Below, one piece after another: positions 17,525-25,396 of a stretch of 46,737 nt of DNA (position 1 is its first letter; each line of letters opens with the position of its first letter). A program made the translations under genes and the position numbers. The notes under the pieces are model-generated. The model saw only the letters and a list, made by a program, of their open reading frames with translations. It had not been told where the DNA came from and did not search any database. The stretch covers positions 1 through 46,737 of the forward strand of contig CAKSWA010000014.1 of NCBI GenBank assembly GCA_934511165.1, given 5' to 3'. The DNA is from an uncultured Oscillospiraceae bacterium. Lineage in GTDB: Bacteria; Bacillota; Clostridia; Oscillospirales; Oscillospiraceae.

Positions 17525-17558
17525 TATAAAATATTGAGACGACAGGAGAGCGGGAAAA

Positions 17559-17951
17559 ATGCGGACATGGTGGAATATGTTCATGCTCGGGCGAAACGGC
17601 GTGGACTTTTTGAATAAGCATCTTTTCCGCTTCGCGGCGGTGATTGCCGGGGTGAATCTTCTGACCATGTGGCATATAGGCCTTATCCCGCTGATTATCG
17701 CGGGCTATGCCCTGTTCCGGACGCTCTCCCGGAATCTCACGGTGCGGCAGATGGAAGACTTGACGGCGCGCGAGACCTACGACCGCACAAAGGAAAAAAT
17801 CACCGGCGCGCTGCATCGCGCGAAGCAGCGCCGCGACTACCGGTTTTTCTCCTGCCCCGGCTGCGGCAGCTATCTGCGTGTGCCGCGCGGAAAAGGGCGC
17901 ATCCAGATCACCTGCCCCCGCTGCGGGCAGCGGTTTGACCGGAAGAGCTGA
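17559..17951 (+). CDS. Small membrane protein with C-terminal zinc ribbon
   Basis: 130 residues, function unknown. Residues about 20-55 form one or two membrane helices (HLFRFAAVIAGVNLLTM and GLIPLIIAGYALFRTL). A basic, probably cytoplasmic, helix follows, then a zinc ribbon with two knuckles: CPGCGSYLRVPRGKG and ITCPRCGQRF. Small proteins of this type occur widely in Oscillospirales and are annotated only as zinc-ribbon or hypothetical proteins. AGGAGAG precedes the start. It has its own promoter and is followed by repeat copy C, so it is probably monocistronic or weakly linked to rsmG. Confidence 0.8.
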   Translation: MRTWWNMFMLGRNGVDFLNKHLFRFAAVIAGVNLLTMWHIGLIPLIIAGYALFRTLSRNLTVRQMEDLTARETYDRTKEKITGALHRAKQRRDYRFFSCPGCGSYLRVPRGKGRIQITCPRCGQRFDRKS

Positions 17952-17959
17952 CGGGCGAG

Positions 17960-18083
17960 AACCCCTCAGCCTCGTTTCACTCGGCAGCTCCCCTGTTAGG
18001 GACGCCAAGCTGGTATACCGCAAACTTACTTGCCTCCCCTACCAGGGGAGGTGGCAAAAACGAAGTTTTTGACGGAGAGGTTT
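17960..18083. repeat. Dispersed hairpin repeat, copy C
   Basis: A complete two-arm copy of about 124 bp. The left arm starts AACCCCTCAG and includes AGCTCCCCTGTTAGGG. The linker contains GGTATACCGCAAAC. The right arm has CCTCCCCTACCAGGGGAGG and ends GACGGAGAGGTTT. That terminal GGAGAGG is the ribosome-binding site of rsmG, nine bases before its ATG at 18090. Confidence 0.8.
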
Positions 18084-18089
18084 ATCACC

Positions 18090-18794
18090 ATGACCATGGA
18101 AGAAATACTCACATCCGGCCTTGCGGAGCTCGGCGTCCCGGCGACGGCGGCGCAGCTTTCGAAGCTCAGGGCCTACTATACGCTGCTCGACGAGCGCTCA
18201 AAGGTGATGAATCTCACCGCCATTGAGGGCGAGGAGGCCACGGCGCGGCTGCATTTTCTCGACAGTGCCGCGCTGCTCCGGTATGTGCGTCTCTCCGGCA
18301 AAACCGCCGCGGACATCGGCTCCGGCGCGGGTTTTCCGGGGCTCGTTGCGGCGATCCTCGCGCCGGACGCGAACATCACGCTCATCGACAGTCTCCAGAA
18401 ACGCGTGGCGTTCCAGCAGGAGGTATGCGATACGGTCGGGCTCGGAAATGTGACGTGCCTTGCCGGGCGCGCCGAGGAGGAGACCGCGCTTCGCGAGAGC
18501 TTCGATGTTGTCACGTCCCGCGCCGTGGCGCGCCTGGCGATGCTCTGCGAGCTCTGCCTGCCGCTCGTGCGCGTCGGCGGCGTGTTCGCCGCGATGAAGG
18601 GGCCGGAGCCGGAGGAAGAAGTGCAGGAGGCCGCGCGGTGCATCCGCACGCTCGGCGGCGGGAAGCCGCGCATCGAGAAATATACCGTCCCCGGCACGGA
18701 TGCCGTGCACAGCGTTGTCATCATCCCGAAAACCGCGCCCACCCCGGCAAAGTACCCCCGTCGGTTCGCCATGATCAAAAAACAGCCGCTCTGA
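18090..18794 (+). CDS. rsmG: 16S rRNA (guanine527-N7)-methyltransferase RsmG
   Basis: 234 residues. SAM-dependent enzyme making m7G527 in 16S rRNA; loss gives low-level streptomycin resistance in several bacteria. The start is placed at 18090 (MTMEEILTSGLAELG); an in-frame ATG two codons later is possible. Family blocks: LLDERSKVMNLTAI, RLHFLDSAALL, the SAM motif AADIGSGAGFPGLVAAILAP, ITLIDSLQKRVAFQ, VVTSRAVARLAMLCELCLPL and FAAMKGPEPEEEV. The usual neighbours mnmE and mnmG are not adjacent; mnmE lies 8.5 kb away. Its Shine-Dalgarno site comes from repeat copy C, and a terminator follows. Confidence 0.95.
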   Translation: MTMEEILTSGLAELGVPATAAQLSKLRAYYTLLDERSKVMNLTAIEGEEATARLHFLDSAALLRYVRLSGKTAADIGSGAGFPGLVAAILAPDANITLIDSLQKRVAFQQEVCDTVGLGNVTCLAGRAEEETALRESFDVVTSRAVARLAMLCELCLPLVRVGGVFAAMKGPEPEEEVQEAARCIRTLGGGKPRIEKYTVPGTDAVHSVVIIPKTAPTPAKYPRRFAMIKKQPL

Positions 18795-18812
18795 GATGAA
18801 TATAGGAAAAGC

Positions 18813-18842
18813 GAGGCTTATCGAAAAGCCTCGCTTTTTTAT
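18813..18842 (+). terminator. Rho-independent terminator after rsmG
   Basis: Stem GCGAGGCTT / AAGCCTCGC with a short ATCGA loop and a run of six T. Confidence 0.9.
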
Positions 18843-18851
18843 GCCGGTCAG

Positions 18852-19090
18852 TCCTCCGCGCAGATCAGATTGCTCTCATACGGGCGTTTGTCGGAGAGCA
18901 CTTCGTCATCCCCGGCTCGAAGAATCCCGAGCACATCCGCTCGAATTTCGCGCTCTTCCACTTTGCGCTCACCGAGAGCGAGATGGCGGAGATCGCCGCG
19001 CTGGACAAGAATCAGCTCTACTACATCCGCACACCGGAGCTTCTGAAAAAGTACGCAGAGATGATCCCGCCGGTGGACGAACAGAAATGA
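18852..19090 (+). pseudogene. C-terminal remnant of an aldo/keto reductase
   Basis: No start codon or N-terminal domain is present. The frame ending at the TGA 19088-19090 reads ADQIALIRAFVGEHFVIPGS, then KNPEHIRSNFALFHFALTES and EMAEIAALDKNQLYYIRTPE, ending PPVDEQK. This matches the last 70-80 residues of NADPH-dependent aldo/keto reductases, including the IPGSKNPEHI cofactor-phosphate region. It begins immediately after the rsmG terminator, so the rest of the gene has been lost. Its stop overlaps the next ATG as ATGA, a relic of an operon. Confidence 0.75.
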
Positions 19091-19866
19091 AACAGCTCAC
19101 CGCGTTTGTTCTGGCGATTCTTTTGCTGTTGGTGAGCACGGGGTGCGGCTCATCCACCGAATCGGATATGGCGGCGGCTTCCACAGCAGAGCCAAAGCCG
19201 AATCCGGAAATGTCTTCCGATTCTTCCGGGAAAGAGGCCGAAAGCGCATCGAAAGCCCCGACGCCGGTGCAGTTCGGCCTGATTGCCGAGCAGATCCTCT
19301 CCGGCGCAGACGGCGATATCCATTACAGCTATTACCTGCCGGAAAGCTATGACGGCAGCCGGGAATACCCGCTTATGGTGGTCATGCCGGGGTACGACAT
19401 GATGTGGTTCGGTGAATCTTTCTCCGGGCGCAACATAAATTGGAGCGGCTTTACCGCCTGGACAAAGCTGGACACGGAGATGATCGTGGTCTCCGCGCAG
19501 CTCACAGACTGGCACGAAACTTCTGCCCGTCAGGCCATCGAACTGACGGAATATTTCATCGGGAATTTTGCGGTGGATACGAGCCGCGTCTACGCTACCG
19601 GGTACTCCGCGGGCGGAGAGACCATGTCCCGTGCGGTCTCCCTGCGGCCGGATCTGTATGCGGCCTATCTGCACGGCGCGTCCCAATGGGACGGGAGCTA
19701 CGCGCCCATTGCAGAAAACGGTGTGGCGGTGTATATCTACATGGCCGAGGGCGACGAGTACTACGGCAGCGCGAAGGCGCGCTCGGCTTACGAAAACCTG
19801 CGCGGAGCCTACGAAGCTGCGGGCTGGAGCGATGCGGACATTTTGATTTCCTTTTGCCGTTTGATG
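19087..19866 (+). pseudogene. Alpha/beta-hydrolase (esterase) lipoprotein, C-terminally truncated
   Basis: The reading frame starts at ATG 19087 and runs open to 20070, but family-like sequence stops near 19850. MKQLTAFVLAILLLLVSTGC is a lipoprotein signal. A Ser/Glu-rich spacer leads to a hydrolase fold: DIHYSYYLPESYDGSREYPL, MVVMPGYDMMWFGE, and the nucleophile elbow VYATGYSAGGETMSRAVSL. The strand with the catalytic Asp and the terminal His motif expected after about residue 255 are absent. Beyond that point the frame runs antisense through the nucleotidyltransferase gene and codes for low-complexity Arg-rich sequence. It is therefore probably non-functional. An upstream GTG/ATG extension through the reductase relic is unlikely. 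Confidence 0.7.
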
Positions 19867-19870
19867 TTCC

Positions 19871-20506
19871 TCATGGCCGGTATCTCCGGGAGAAGGCCGC
19901 CTCCAGCACGCCGAGCCATGCGGCAAGGCTTTCCGGCGTGGGATCGCGCAGCGCGCGGTCATAGACCGCGGCGTCGTCCGGCGCGGCTGCGGCCATGCGG
20001 CGCAGCGCCTTTTTCGGCCCGAAGTAATATTCGCCGCGAAGATCACAGTAGATGCTCAGACTGTCCGTGAGCAGCCAATGCAGCCGGTAGAACCCTTCCG
20101 TGTCGCCGCGCTCGGTGCGCCGGAGCATTTTCCGGCACCATTCGAGCGACTGCGCGTTTTCGCTCTCGCTTTTCTGCGGGAAGCTTTCGATATAGGCGTT
20201 TGCCTCGGCCCGGAGCGCCGCGAGCCGCCCGGTTTCGTCCTCAATGATCACGCTGTCCCAGAGCTGCAAAAACTCTTCGATATCATACGGCGCGTCAAAG
20301 CGTGATGCGCCGTAAAGCCAGACATCCAGCTCCGTGCCGAAAAGCACCGAACTGTCGTGCCCGGCCTCGCCCTCCGGCAGCAGGAGCAGCGCGTCAAAGT
20401 CGCTGTTCTGGTTGTTCGAACCGTCGGCAAACGAACCATAGACGGCAATGCCGAGCGGATGATATTTTTCCCGCAGCGCCGAAACGATATTATCGCGGAT
20501 ATCCAT
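19871..20506 (-). CDS. Nucleotidyltransferase-domain protein
   Basis: 211 residues. The N-terminal polymerase-beta-like nucleotidyltransferase signature is clear: GIAVYGSFADGSNNQNSDFD, where GS and D-x-D bind Mg-NTP, then LDVWLYGASRFDAPYDIEEF. The C-terminal half is helical (WCRKMLRRTERGDTEGFYRL, HWLLTDSLSIYCDLRGEYYF). The arrangement resembles small aminoglycoside-type nucleotidyltransferases, but no clear assignment to an ANT class can be made, so antibiotic modification should not be assumed. GAGGTGAG precedes the ATG. Its 3' end abuts the truncated esterase tail to tail. There is no HEPN partner gene, so it is not an obvious MNT/HEPN toxin-antitoxin pair. Confidence 0.75.
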   Translation of the reverse strand: MDIRDNIVSALREKYHPLGIAVYGSFADGSNNQNSDFDALLLLPEGEAGHDSSVLFGTELDVWLYGASRFDAPYDIEEFLQLWDSVIIEDETGRLAALRAEANAYIESFPQKSESENAQSLEWCRKMLRRTERGDTEGFYRLHWLLTDSLSIYCDLRGEYYFGPKKALRRMAAAAPDDAAVYDRALRDPTPESLAAWLGVLEAAFSRRYRP

Positions 20507-20540
20507 ACGTGCTCACCTCTTTGCGCCTTATAAAATACCA

Positions 20541-20584
20541 GAAAAAGCGCCGCGGAGCAAGATGGCGTTCCTGCTCCGCGGCGC
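20541..20584 (-). terminator. Rho-independent terminator after the methyltransferase
   Basis: Minus-strand stem GCGCCGCGGAGCA / TGCTCCGCGGCGC followed by TTTTTC. It ends the ABC importer–methyltransferase operon, upstream of the nucleotidyltransferase start at 20506. Confidence 0.88.
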
Positions 20585-20591
20585 TGCCGCT

Positions 20592-21179
20592 TTATTCTTT
20601 TTCTCCGACGACCTGATACATTTCATCGGTCGAGATAACATCCGTTACACAAAGGTGCCGCGCGAAGATCGCCGCGAGCGCGTCGGCCTCCATGAGGCCG
20701 TTGGATACGTGGCTCGCCGCGCCGTGGTGGTGCGCGTCGATGGCCGCACGCGAGCTTCCGTGCGCCACGGTGAGACGCCCGCCGGGGGCGAGCAGAGCGG
20801 CAAGATGCGCGATGAGCCGCTCCGGGTCGGGAAAATGCGGGAAGGCGTTATAGATGACGATCGCGTCAAAGCCCTCGCCGAGCTCCGCCGTTTCCGCGTC
20901 GCCGCAGACAAACTGCACATTTTCCTGCGGGAACTTTTCGCGCGCAATGCGGATCATCTCCGGGGAAATGTCCACGGCGGTGACGCTTTTGACGCCCCGG
21001 CGCAGATAGTCGCCGATCAGAACGCCCGTGCCGCACGCAATATCGAGCACGCGGCTGCCCTCGCGCACGGCGGCGTTATCGAGAATGCGGCCGATCTTCT
21101 CGTCGCTGCGGATCATGCCGGCGTCCCAGTCTCCGGCGCGTTCATCGAAGAACGCGATCACGTCCTTTTGATCGATCAT
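20592..21179 (-). CDS. Class I SAM-dependent methyltransferase in the importer operon
   Basis: 195 residues. SAM-binding motif I is RVLDIACGTGVLIGDYLRRG, then VTAVDISPEMIRIAREKF (motif II) and VQFVCGDAETAEL (motif III), IVIYNAFPHFPDPERLIAHL and LLAPGGRLTVAHGSSR. The UbiE-like fold is certain; the substrate is not. The ATG overlaps the TGA of the substrate-binding protein gene as ATGA, so it is translationally coupled to a FecCD-type importer. That suggests a role in modifying or releasing an imported chelate, or in sensing its metal, but this is inference. The His-rich AIDAHHHGAASHV is notable and could bind substrate or metal. Confidence 0.85.
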   Translation of the reverse strand: MIDQKDVIAFFDERAGDWDAGMIRSDEKIGRILDNAAVREGSRVLDIACGTGVLIGDYLRRGVKSVTAVDISPEMIRIAREKFPQENVQFVCGDAETAELGEGFDAIVIYNAFPHFPDPERLIAHLAALLAPGGRLTVAHGSSRAAIDAHHHGAASHVSNGLMEADALAAIFARHLCVTDVISTDEMYQVVGEKE

Positions 21180-22405
21180 CCCTGCGTCCCCGCGAAGAAC
21201 GTGGCGGTATCGATTTTCTGGTAGCCGCCGAAGCTGTTCGGGCAGGCGTAAATTTCCTCGGCCAGAGGCTTGCCGAGGAACGCGGTCGTGACGCGATCCG
21301 TTACTTCGGCCATGTCGATATCCTCAAACCGGTCGGGATAGGCGACCTTTGCGGCAAACCACGTGTTGATGAGCGCAATTTCGTAATTGGTGTAGTAGGC
21401 GTTGTAGGCGAGCTGGAGATACGCCTCGCCCTCGCGCCAGGCGCGGCAGGTGTCGAACATCGCGGGATCCTCGGCATAGAGGGGCTTGATGTTCTTCACG
21501 GCGGCGGCGTCAAAGATCATGGCGTCCATATCCTCGCCGAGAGAAACAAACTTCTCCGCCTCGATCGGCTGCGCGCCGTTCGCGCCAAGGCCGGAAACGG
21601 CGTTCTTCACGTTCGCAACGCGGAAGGAGACATAGTCCTGCGCGGTCATGAGATGGTTCGTTGTGCCCCAGTTGCCGAGACCGCAGATGTAAACGGCGGG
21701 CTTGTCCTCCTCGGCAATATCGGCGGTGCGCGCTTCGATCTCGGCGCGCTCGGCGGCGATGAAGCCGATGAGCTCTTCGGCCTTCTCGCTCTCGCCGAAG
21801 ATCGTGCCGAGCAGACGAAGGCTCTCGTTGAAGCTCTCGTCAAACACGCTGTCCGGGCCGGTAAGGAGCGTAACGACCGGCACGCCGAGCTGCTCCTGCA
21901 GAGCATTTTCCTTGTCCGCGTCGCCGTAGAGGGAGATGACGATGTCTGGCTCGCAGGTAAGGATCTTTTCGGCCTCAGGGCTCTGGGCGTTCGGCCCGCC
22001 GACGCCGCAGGAGGGCAGGGACGCAAACACGTCGCCGTAGGCGAGCACATAGGGACGCGCGACGGAGTCGAACATCTTCGGGCGCTCGGCGAGCGTTTCG
22101 TTATCGATGTCCTCCACGCCGCAGAGCAGGGATACGTCGCCGATGTAGCTGTAAAGCCGCAGCGCGCCCGCGCCGATGCATACGACGCGCTTATACGAGC
22201 CCGGCGTTACGGTGAGCTCGCGGCCGATGAGGTCGGTGACGGTGATCTCGGCGCTCTCCTCTGCCGGTTCGGCGGTGGGCGCTTCCGCTACTTCGACCGG
22301 CGCTTCCGTGGCTGCCGGGGTCTCGGCCGGGGCCGCGCCGCACGCACACAGCGAAAGGAGCATCGCAAGCGCGAGCAGCAGGGAAAGGAGCTTAGCTTTC
22401 TTCAT
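21176..22405 (-). CDS. ABC importer substrate-binding lipoprotein (metal-chelate type)
   Basis: 409 residues. Lipoprotein signal KLLSLLLALAMLLSLCAC with a good LCAC lipobox, then an acidic Ala/Glu/Pro spacer. The TroA-like periplasmic-binding fold begins ITVTDLIGRELTVTPGSYKR, then VVCIGAGALRLYSYIGDVSL, a hallmark start of FecB/BtuF-type proteins. Later blocks are EAEKILTCEPDIVISLYGDA, SLRLLGTIFGESEKAEELIG and ALINTWFAAKVAYPDRFEDI. The ligand (siderophore, corrinoid or another metal complex) cannot be assigned. ATG is preceded by GGGAGG inside the end of the ATPase gene, overlapping it by 14 bases. Confidence 0.9.
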   Translation of the reverse strand: MKKAKLLSLLLALAMLLSLCACGAAPAETPAATEAPVEVAEAPTAEPAEESAEITVTDLIGRELTVTPGSYKRVVCIGAGALRLYSYIGDVSLLCGVEDIDNETLAERPKMFDSVARPYVLAYGDVFASLPSCGVGGPNAQSPEAEKILTCEPDIVISLYGDADKENALQEQLGVPVVTLLTGPDSVFDESFNESLRLLGTIFGESEKAEELIGFIAAERAEIEARTADIAEEDKPAVYICGLGNWGTTNHLMTAQDYVSFRVANVKNAVSGLGANGAQPIEAEKFVSLGEDMDAMIFDAAAVKNIKPLYAEDPAMFDTCRAWREGEAYLQLAYNAYYTNYEIALINTWFAAKVAYPDRFEDIDMAEVTDRVTTAFLGKPLAEEIYACPNSFGGYQKIDTATFFAGTQG

Positions 22406-23165
22406 AGTATTTTCCTCCCAAAATAACTTTCTTTCCGTCTACGGTGATAATGCGCGATTTGATATCGAAAACATCCCCGATCACTTCGCTTGTGAGCACG
22501 CTCTCGTCTCCGGCGTAGCGCACAGCGCCGTTTCGGAGCAGGAAAAACTTATCGCCCAGGCACAGTGCCTGGTTGAGATCGTGCAGCGAGCTCAAAATGG
22601 CAACGCCGCGCTGCCGCGCCGCCTTTTTCGCCTCGTCGATGATGAGCTCTTCGTTCGCAATATCGAGATTGCCGGTCGGCTCATCGAAGATGAGCAGGCG
22701 CGGCTCCTGTACGAGCGCGCGGGCGATGGCGATTTTCTGCTTCTCGCCGCCGGAGAGCTCCTCCGCGTTGCGCTCGGCAAGGGCTTCAAGATGCATGTCG
22801 GCAAGAATGCGCTCCGCAGCCGCAAAATCCTCGCGCCCCGGCTGCATGCCGAAGCGGGACACGCGTCCGAGCAGGATCGAATCAAACACGCTCAGCGCGC
22901 CGAAGTGGATGTGCTGCGGCACGTAGGCAACGAGCTTTGCCCGCTCGCGCCGCGGCATTTTCAGAAGATCCTCGCCGTCGAAGCGGATCGAGCCGCTCTC
23001 CGGCGCGGCAAGGCCGAGAATGCATTGAAAGAGCGTCGTTTTGCCCGCGCCGTTTTTGCCGAGGAGAATGCCGATCTCCCCGTCGTTGAGCGTGAGCGAA
23101 ACGCCCCGGAGCACCGGCTCCGCCCGGCGGGAATAGCGAAAGACCACATTTTCGAGCTCTAACAT
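22392..23165 (-). CDS. FecE/BtuD-type ABC ATPase
   Basis: 257 residues. Start MLELENVVFRYSRRAEPVLR at 23165, overlapping the permease gene by seven bases; an in-frame extension farther upstream lies antisense-like within the permease and is not real. Walker A GILLGKNGAGKTTLFQ, Q-loop VAYVPQHIHFG, signature ELSGGEKQKIAIARAL, Walker B RLLIFDEPTGNLDIANEEL and H-switch ILSSLHDLNQALCLGDKFFL are all intact. It energises the importer made with the genes at 23159 and 21176. Confidence 0.94.
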   Translation of the reverse strand: MLELENVVFRYSRRAEPVLRGVSLTLNDGEIGILLGKNGAGKTTLFQCILGLAAPESGSIRFDGEDLLKMPRRERAKLVAYVPQHIHFGALSVFDSILLGRVSRFGMQPGREDFAAAERILADMHLEALAERNAEELSGGEKQKIAIARALVQEPRLLIFDEPTGNLDIANEELIIDEAKKAARQRGVAILSSLHDLNQALCLGDKFFLLRNGAVRYAGDESVLTSEVIGDVFDIKSRIITVDGKKVILGGKYYEES

Positions 23166-24205
23166 TGGCCGTGCTCCTTTCGCGAAAAGATGATCGCGAG
23201 GAAGAACGGCGCGCCGAGCAGGGATGTGATCGCGCCGACGGGCAGCGCGCTGCCGCTGCCGAGCGAGCGGGAGAACGCGTCTGCGCAAAGGAGAAGCAGA
23301 CTTCCCATAAGTGCCGAGGCGGGGATCGAGACACGGTGATCCTGCCCGAGCAGGCGCTTTGCCACATGCGGGCAGATGACGCCGACAAACCCGATAATGC
23401 CGAGAGACGATACACACGCCGCCGTCATCAGCGAGGCGAGCAGCAGCGAGAAAAAGCGCAGACGCGAAACGTTCACGCCCATGCTGCCCGCGGCGGCGTC
23501 GCCGCTGAGGAGCGCATTATACCGCCACGCGAGCGCGGAGAACACCGCGAGCCCCGGCACGGCGGCGCAGAGCATGAGAAGGTCGGTTTTATAGGTGGCG
23601 CGGCCAAGATCGCCGAAATTCCACACGACCGCAGCGGAGAGGCCGACATCGGTGGCGTAAAACTGTAAAAGCGTGGTGGCCGCCGTCCAGATCGCGCCGA
23701 CGGCGATGCCCGCAAGCACCACAACGTTCGGCGAGAACGCCTTCACGCGGCAGAGCGCAAGAATGAGCAGGATGGAGAGCGCCGAGAAGAGAAACGCCGT
23801 CACGCTCGCGGCGAACGGGTTCACCCCGGCGGTGTAGCTCGCAAGGTTGTTCCCCGTGGAGAGAAAGCCCCCGGCAAAGACGATGATCGAGAGATTCGCG
23901 CCGAATACGGCGGCATTGGATACGCCCATCGTGGAGGGCGAGGCCATGGTGTTGGAGAGCGTTGTCTGCATCACGAGACCGGAGACGGAGAGCGCCGCTC
24001 CCGCGATGAGCGCCGCGAGCACGCGCGGCACGCGGATCGAGCGGAGAATGCGCACATTCGCGGCGGAGCCTTTCCCGAAAAGGGCGGCGATGCCGTCCGA
24101 AAGGCTCATGCGCGATGCGCCGACAAAAAGGCAGACGAGCGCCATGACAACCACCGCGAGCGCGAGCGCGGCAAGAATGTACCGGGCGCGGGATCTGGCT
24201 TTCAT
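23159..24205 (-). CDS. FecCD family ABC permease
   Basis: 348 residues from the ATG at 24205, which lies nine bases after AAAGGAG; an ATG six bases earlier (24211) is too close to that site. About ten membrane helices. FecCD blocks: RSIRVPRVLAALIAGAALSV, SGLVMQTTLSNTMASPSTMG, FGANLSIIVFAGGFLSTGNN, VVLAGIAVGAIWTAATTLLQ, SLGIIGFVGVICPHVAKRLL (the ATPase-coupling loop) and LPVGAITSLLGAPFFLAIIF. It is the first gene of a four-gene operon with the ATPase, binding protein and methyltransferase. A single permease gene implies a homodimeric channel, as in BtuC2D2. Confidence 0.94.
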   Translation of the reverse strand: MKARSRARYILAALALAVVVMALVCLFVGASRMSLSDGIAALFGKGSAANVRILRSIRVPRVLAALIAGAALSVSGLVMQTTLSNTMASPSTMGVSNAAVFGANLSIIVFAGGFLSTGNNLASYTAGVNPFAASVTAFLFSALSILLILALCRVKAFSPNVVVLAGIAVGAIWTAATTLLQFYATDVGLSAAVVWNFGDLGRATYKTDLLMLCAAVPGLAVFSALAWRYNALLSGDAAAGSMGVNVSRLRFFSLLLASLMTAACVSSLGIIGFVGVICPHVAKRLLGQDHRVSIPASALMGSLLLLCADAFSRSLGSGSALPVGAITSLLGAPFFLAIIFSRKEHGQC

Positions 24206-24238
24206 GGGCATTCGCTCCTTTCTTCTTTTTTATAATAG

Positions 24239-24339
24239 GCTTCCTCGTTGAGGGAACTGCCGAGCTTGCGAGGCTGAGGGAGTAACTCCTTCCGACTCGG
24301 CACGCTGTGCCGAGTCACCTTCCTCAAAGAGGAAGGCTT
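24239..24339. repeat. Dispersed hairpin repeat, divergent copy D
   Basis: A relative of the other copies with TTCCTC..GAGGAA-type stems in place of CTCCCC..GGGGAG. It contains ACTCGGCACGCTGTGCCGAG and CCTTCCTCAAAGAGGAAGG. The two outer ends meet in the middle (GGGAGTAACTCC), as if the arms were in reversed order. It lies in the leader of the importer operon between the promoter and the permease start. Confidence 0.55.
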
Positions 24340-24344
24340 TTTTG

Positions 24345-24373
24345 ATTATAAAGCCATCCGCCCCCGGAGGGAA
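24345..24373 (-). promoter_or_regulatory. Possible promoter for the importer operon
   Basis: Minus strand TTCCCT, 17 bases, TATAAT. The -10 is perfect and the -35 poor. No ferric-uptake box or cobalamin riboswitch was recognised. Confidence 0.4.
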
Positions 24374-24415
24374 GCCCCCCAGGGGGATAAAATCTTTTCG
24401 GTTTCAGCACAGCAA

Positions 24416-24443
24416 AGAGCCGGCGATGCGCATCGCCGGCTCT
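24416..24443 (-). terminator. Terminator-like palindrome after the SufB-type gene
   Basis: A perfect 28-bp palindrome with half-site AGAGCCGGCGATGC, followed on the minus strand by TTGCTG only. The T run is weak. Confidence 0.55.
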
Positions 24444-24469
24444 TGCCTATGTCATTTATAGATTCTCCC

Positions 24470-25396
24470 TTACGCAAGGAAGCCCTTGAGGATGCGGTCC
24501 TCCGCTTCCTCCTCGGTGAGACCGAGCGTTTCCAGCTTCAGAAGCTGGTCGCCCGCGATGCGGCCGATGGCGGCCTCGTGGATGAGCTGCGCATCAAGGT
24601 CGTTCGCGGCGATCTCCGGCACGGAGCGGATCTTCGCCTTATCCATGATGATGGAGTCGCACTGGACATGGCCGAAGCATTTCGCATTGCCGACGACGCA
24701 CGGGCGGAACACCTGCACGGAATCGTTTTTACCGACGCTGCGGGAGATCACGCGGCCGCGGGAGTTTTCGCCGTTGAGCTCAATGGTCATGTCGGACTCG
24801 GCGCGCTGGCTGCCGTGGGTGAGCAGGCGCTCGGTGATGACAACGTCCGCATCCTTGCCGCAGACGATGCGCGTGTCGCGCCGCGTGGAATCGATGCCGC
24901 CGATCTGGCTCATGTCCATCTGCATCGAGGCGCCCTCTTCGAGATAGGCGATCGTCGTAGGGTTCATAACGTTCTTGCCGTTGCCGTCACCCTCGCCGTA
25001 GTGCTTCTCCACGTACTTGACGCGGGCGTTTTTGCCGACGTAGAACGTATGCACGCCGTCGTGCTCGGAGGCGTCCGAGCCGCAGTTGTGGATGCCGCAG
25101 CCGGCGATGATGACAACGTCTGCGCCGTCGCCGATGTAGAAATCGTTGTACACCGTTTCGCGAAGGCCGGATTCGGTAATGATGACCGGGATGTGGCAGG
25201 CGTCCTTGCAGCCCGGAACAAAACGGATGTCGATGCCGGGCTTATCGGTTTTCGTGGTGATGGTGACGTTTTCGGTGTTGACCCGTCCGGCGCAGCCGGA
25301 GTCCTTGCGGATATTGAAAGCGCCCTCGGTCTTGCCGTCCTTCATGCCGGCAACGATCTCCAGAAGCGCCGTATCGACGCGGTTGAGCTCGCTCAT
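24470..25396 (-). CDS. SufB-type Fe-S scaffold protein, short form (SmsB-like)
   Basis: 308 residues against about 450-490 for classical SufB. It forms the beta-helix scaffold that assembles Fe-S clusters with SufC. Residues: VCGKDADVVITERLLTHGSQ, GRVISRSVGKNDSVQVFRPC, then KCFGHVQCDSIIMDKAKIRS and AQLIHEAAIGRIAGDQLLKL. By alignment with E. coli SufB, the Cys in QCDS (about residue 246) and the Glu in IHEAA (about 274) match the functional Cys405/Glu434 pair, so it is SufB-like rather than SufD-like. Its start overlaps the sufC-type stop as ATGA. No sufD, sufS or sufU is adjacent, fitting the minimal two-gene SMS (SmsCB) arrangement known from anaerobes and archaea. Confidence 0.88.
   Translation of the reverse strand: MSELNRVDTALLEIVAGMKDGKTEGAFNIRKDSGCAGRVNTENVTITTKTDKPGIDIRFVPGCKDACHIPVIITESGLRETVYNDFYIGDGADVVIIAGCGIHNCGSDASEHDGVHTFYVGKNARVKYVEKHYGEGDGNGKNVMNPTTIAYLEEGASMQMDMSQIGGIDSTRRDTRIVCGKDADVVITERLLTHGSQRAESDMTIELNGENSRGRVISRSVGKNDSVQVFRPCVVGNAKCFGHVQCDSIIMDKAKIRSVPEIAANDLDAQLIHEAAIGRIAGDQLLKLETLGLTEEEAEDRILKGFLA

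Noticed and set aside
19871..20506. Aminoglycoside resistance gene
   Set aside because: Only the general nucleotidyltransferase signature is visible; no class-specific aminoglycoside-binding residues can be identified, so a resistance call is not supported.
24206..24400. Cobalamin or other riboswitch before the importer operon
   Set aside because: The structured leader is explained by repeat copy D, and no B12-box sequence was found.
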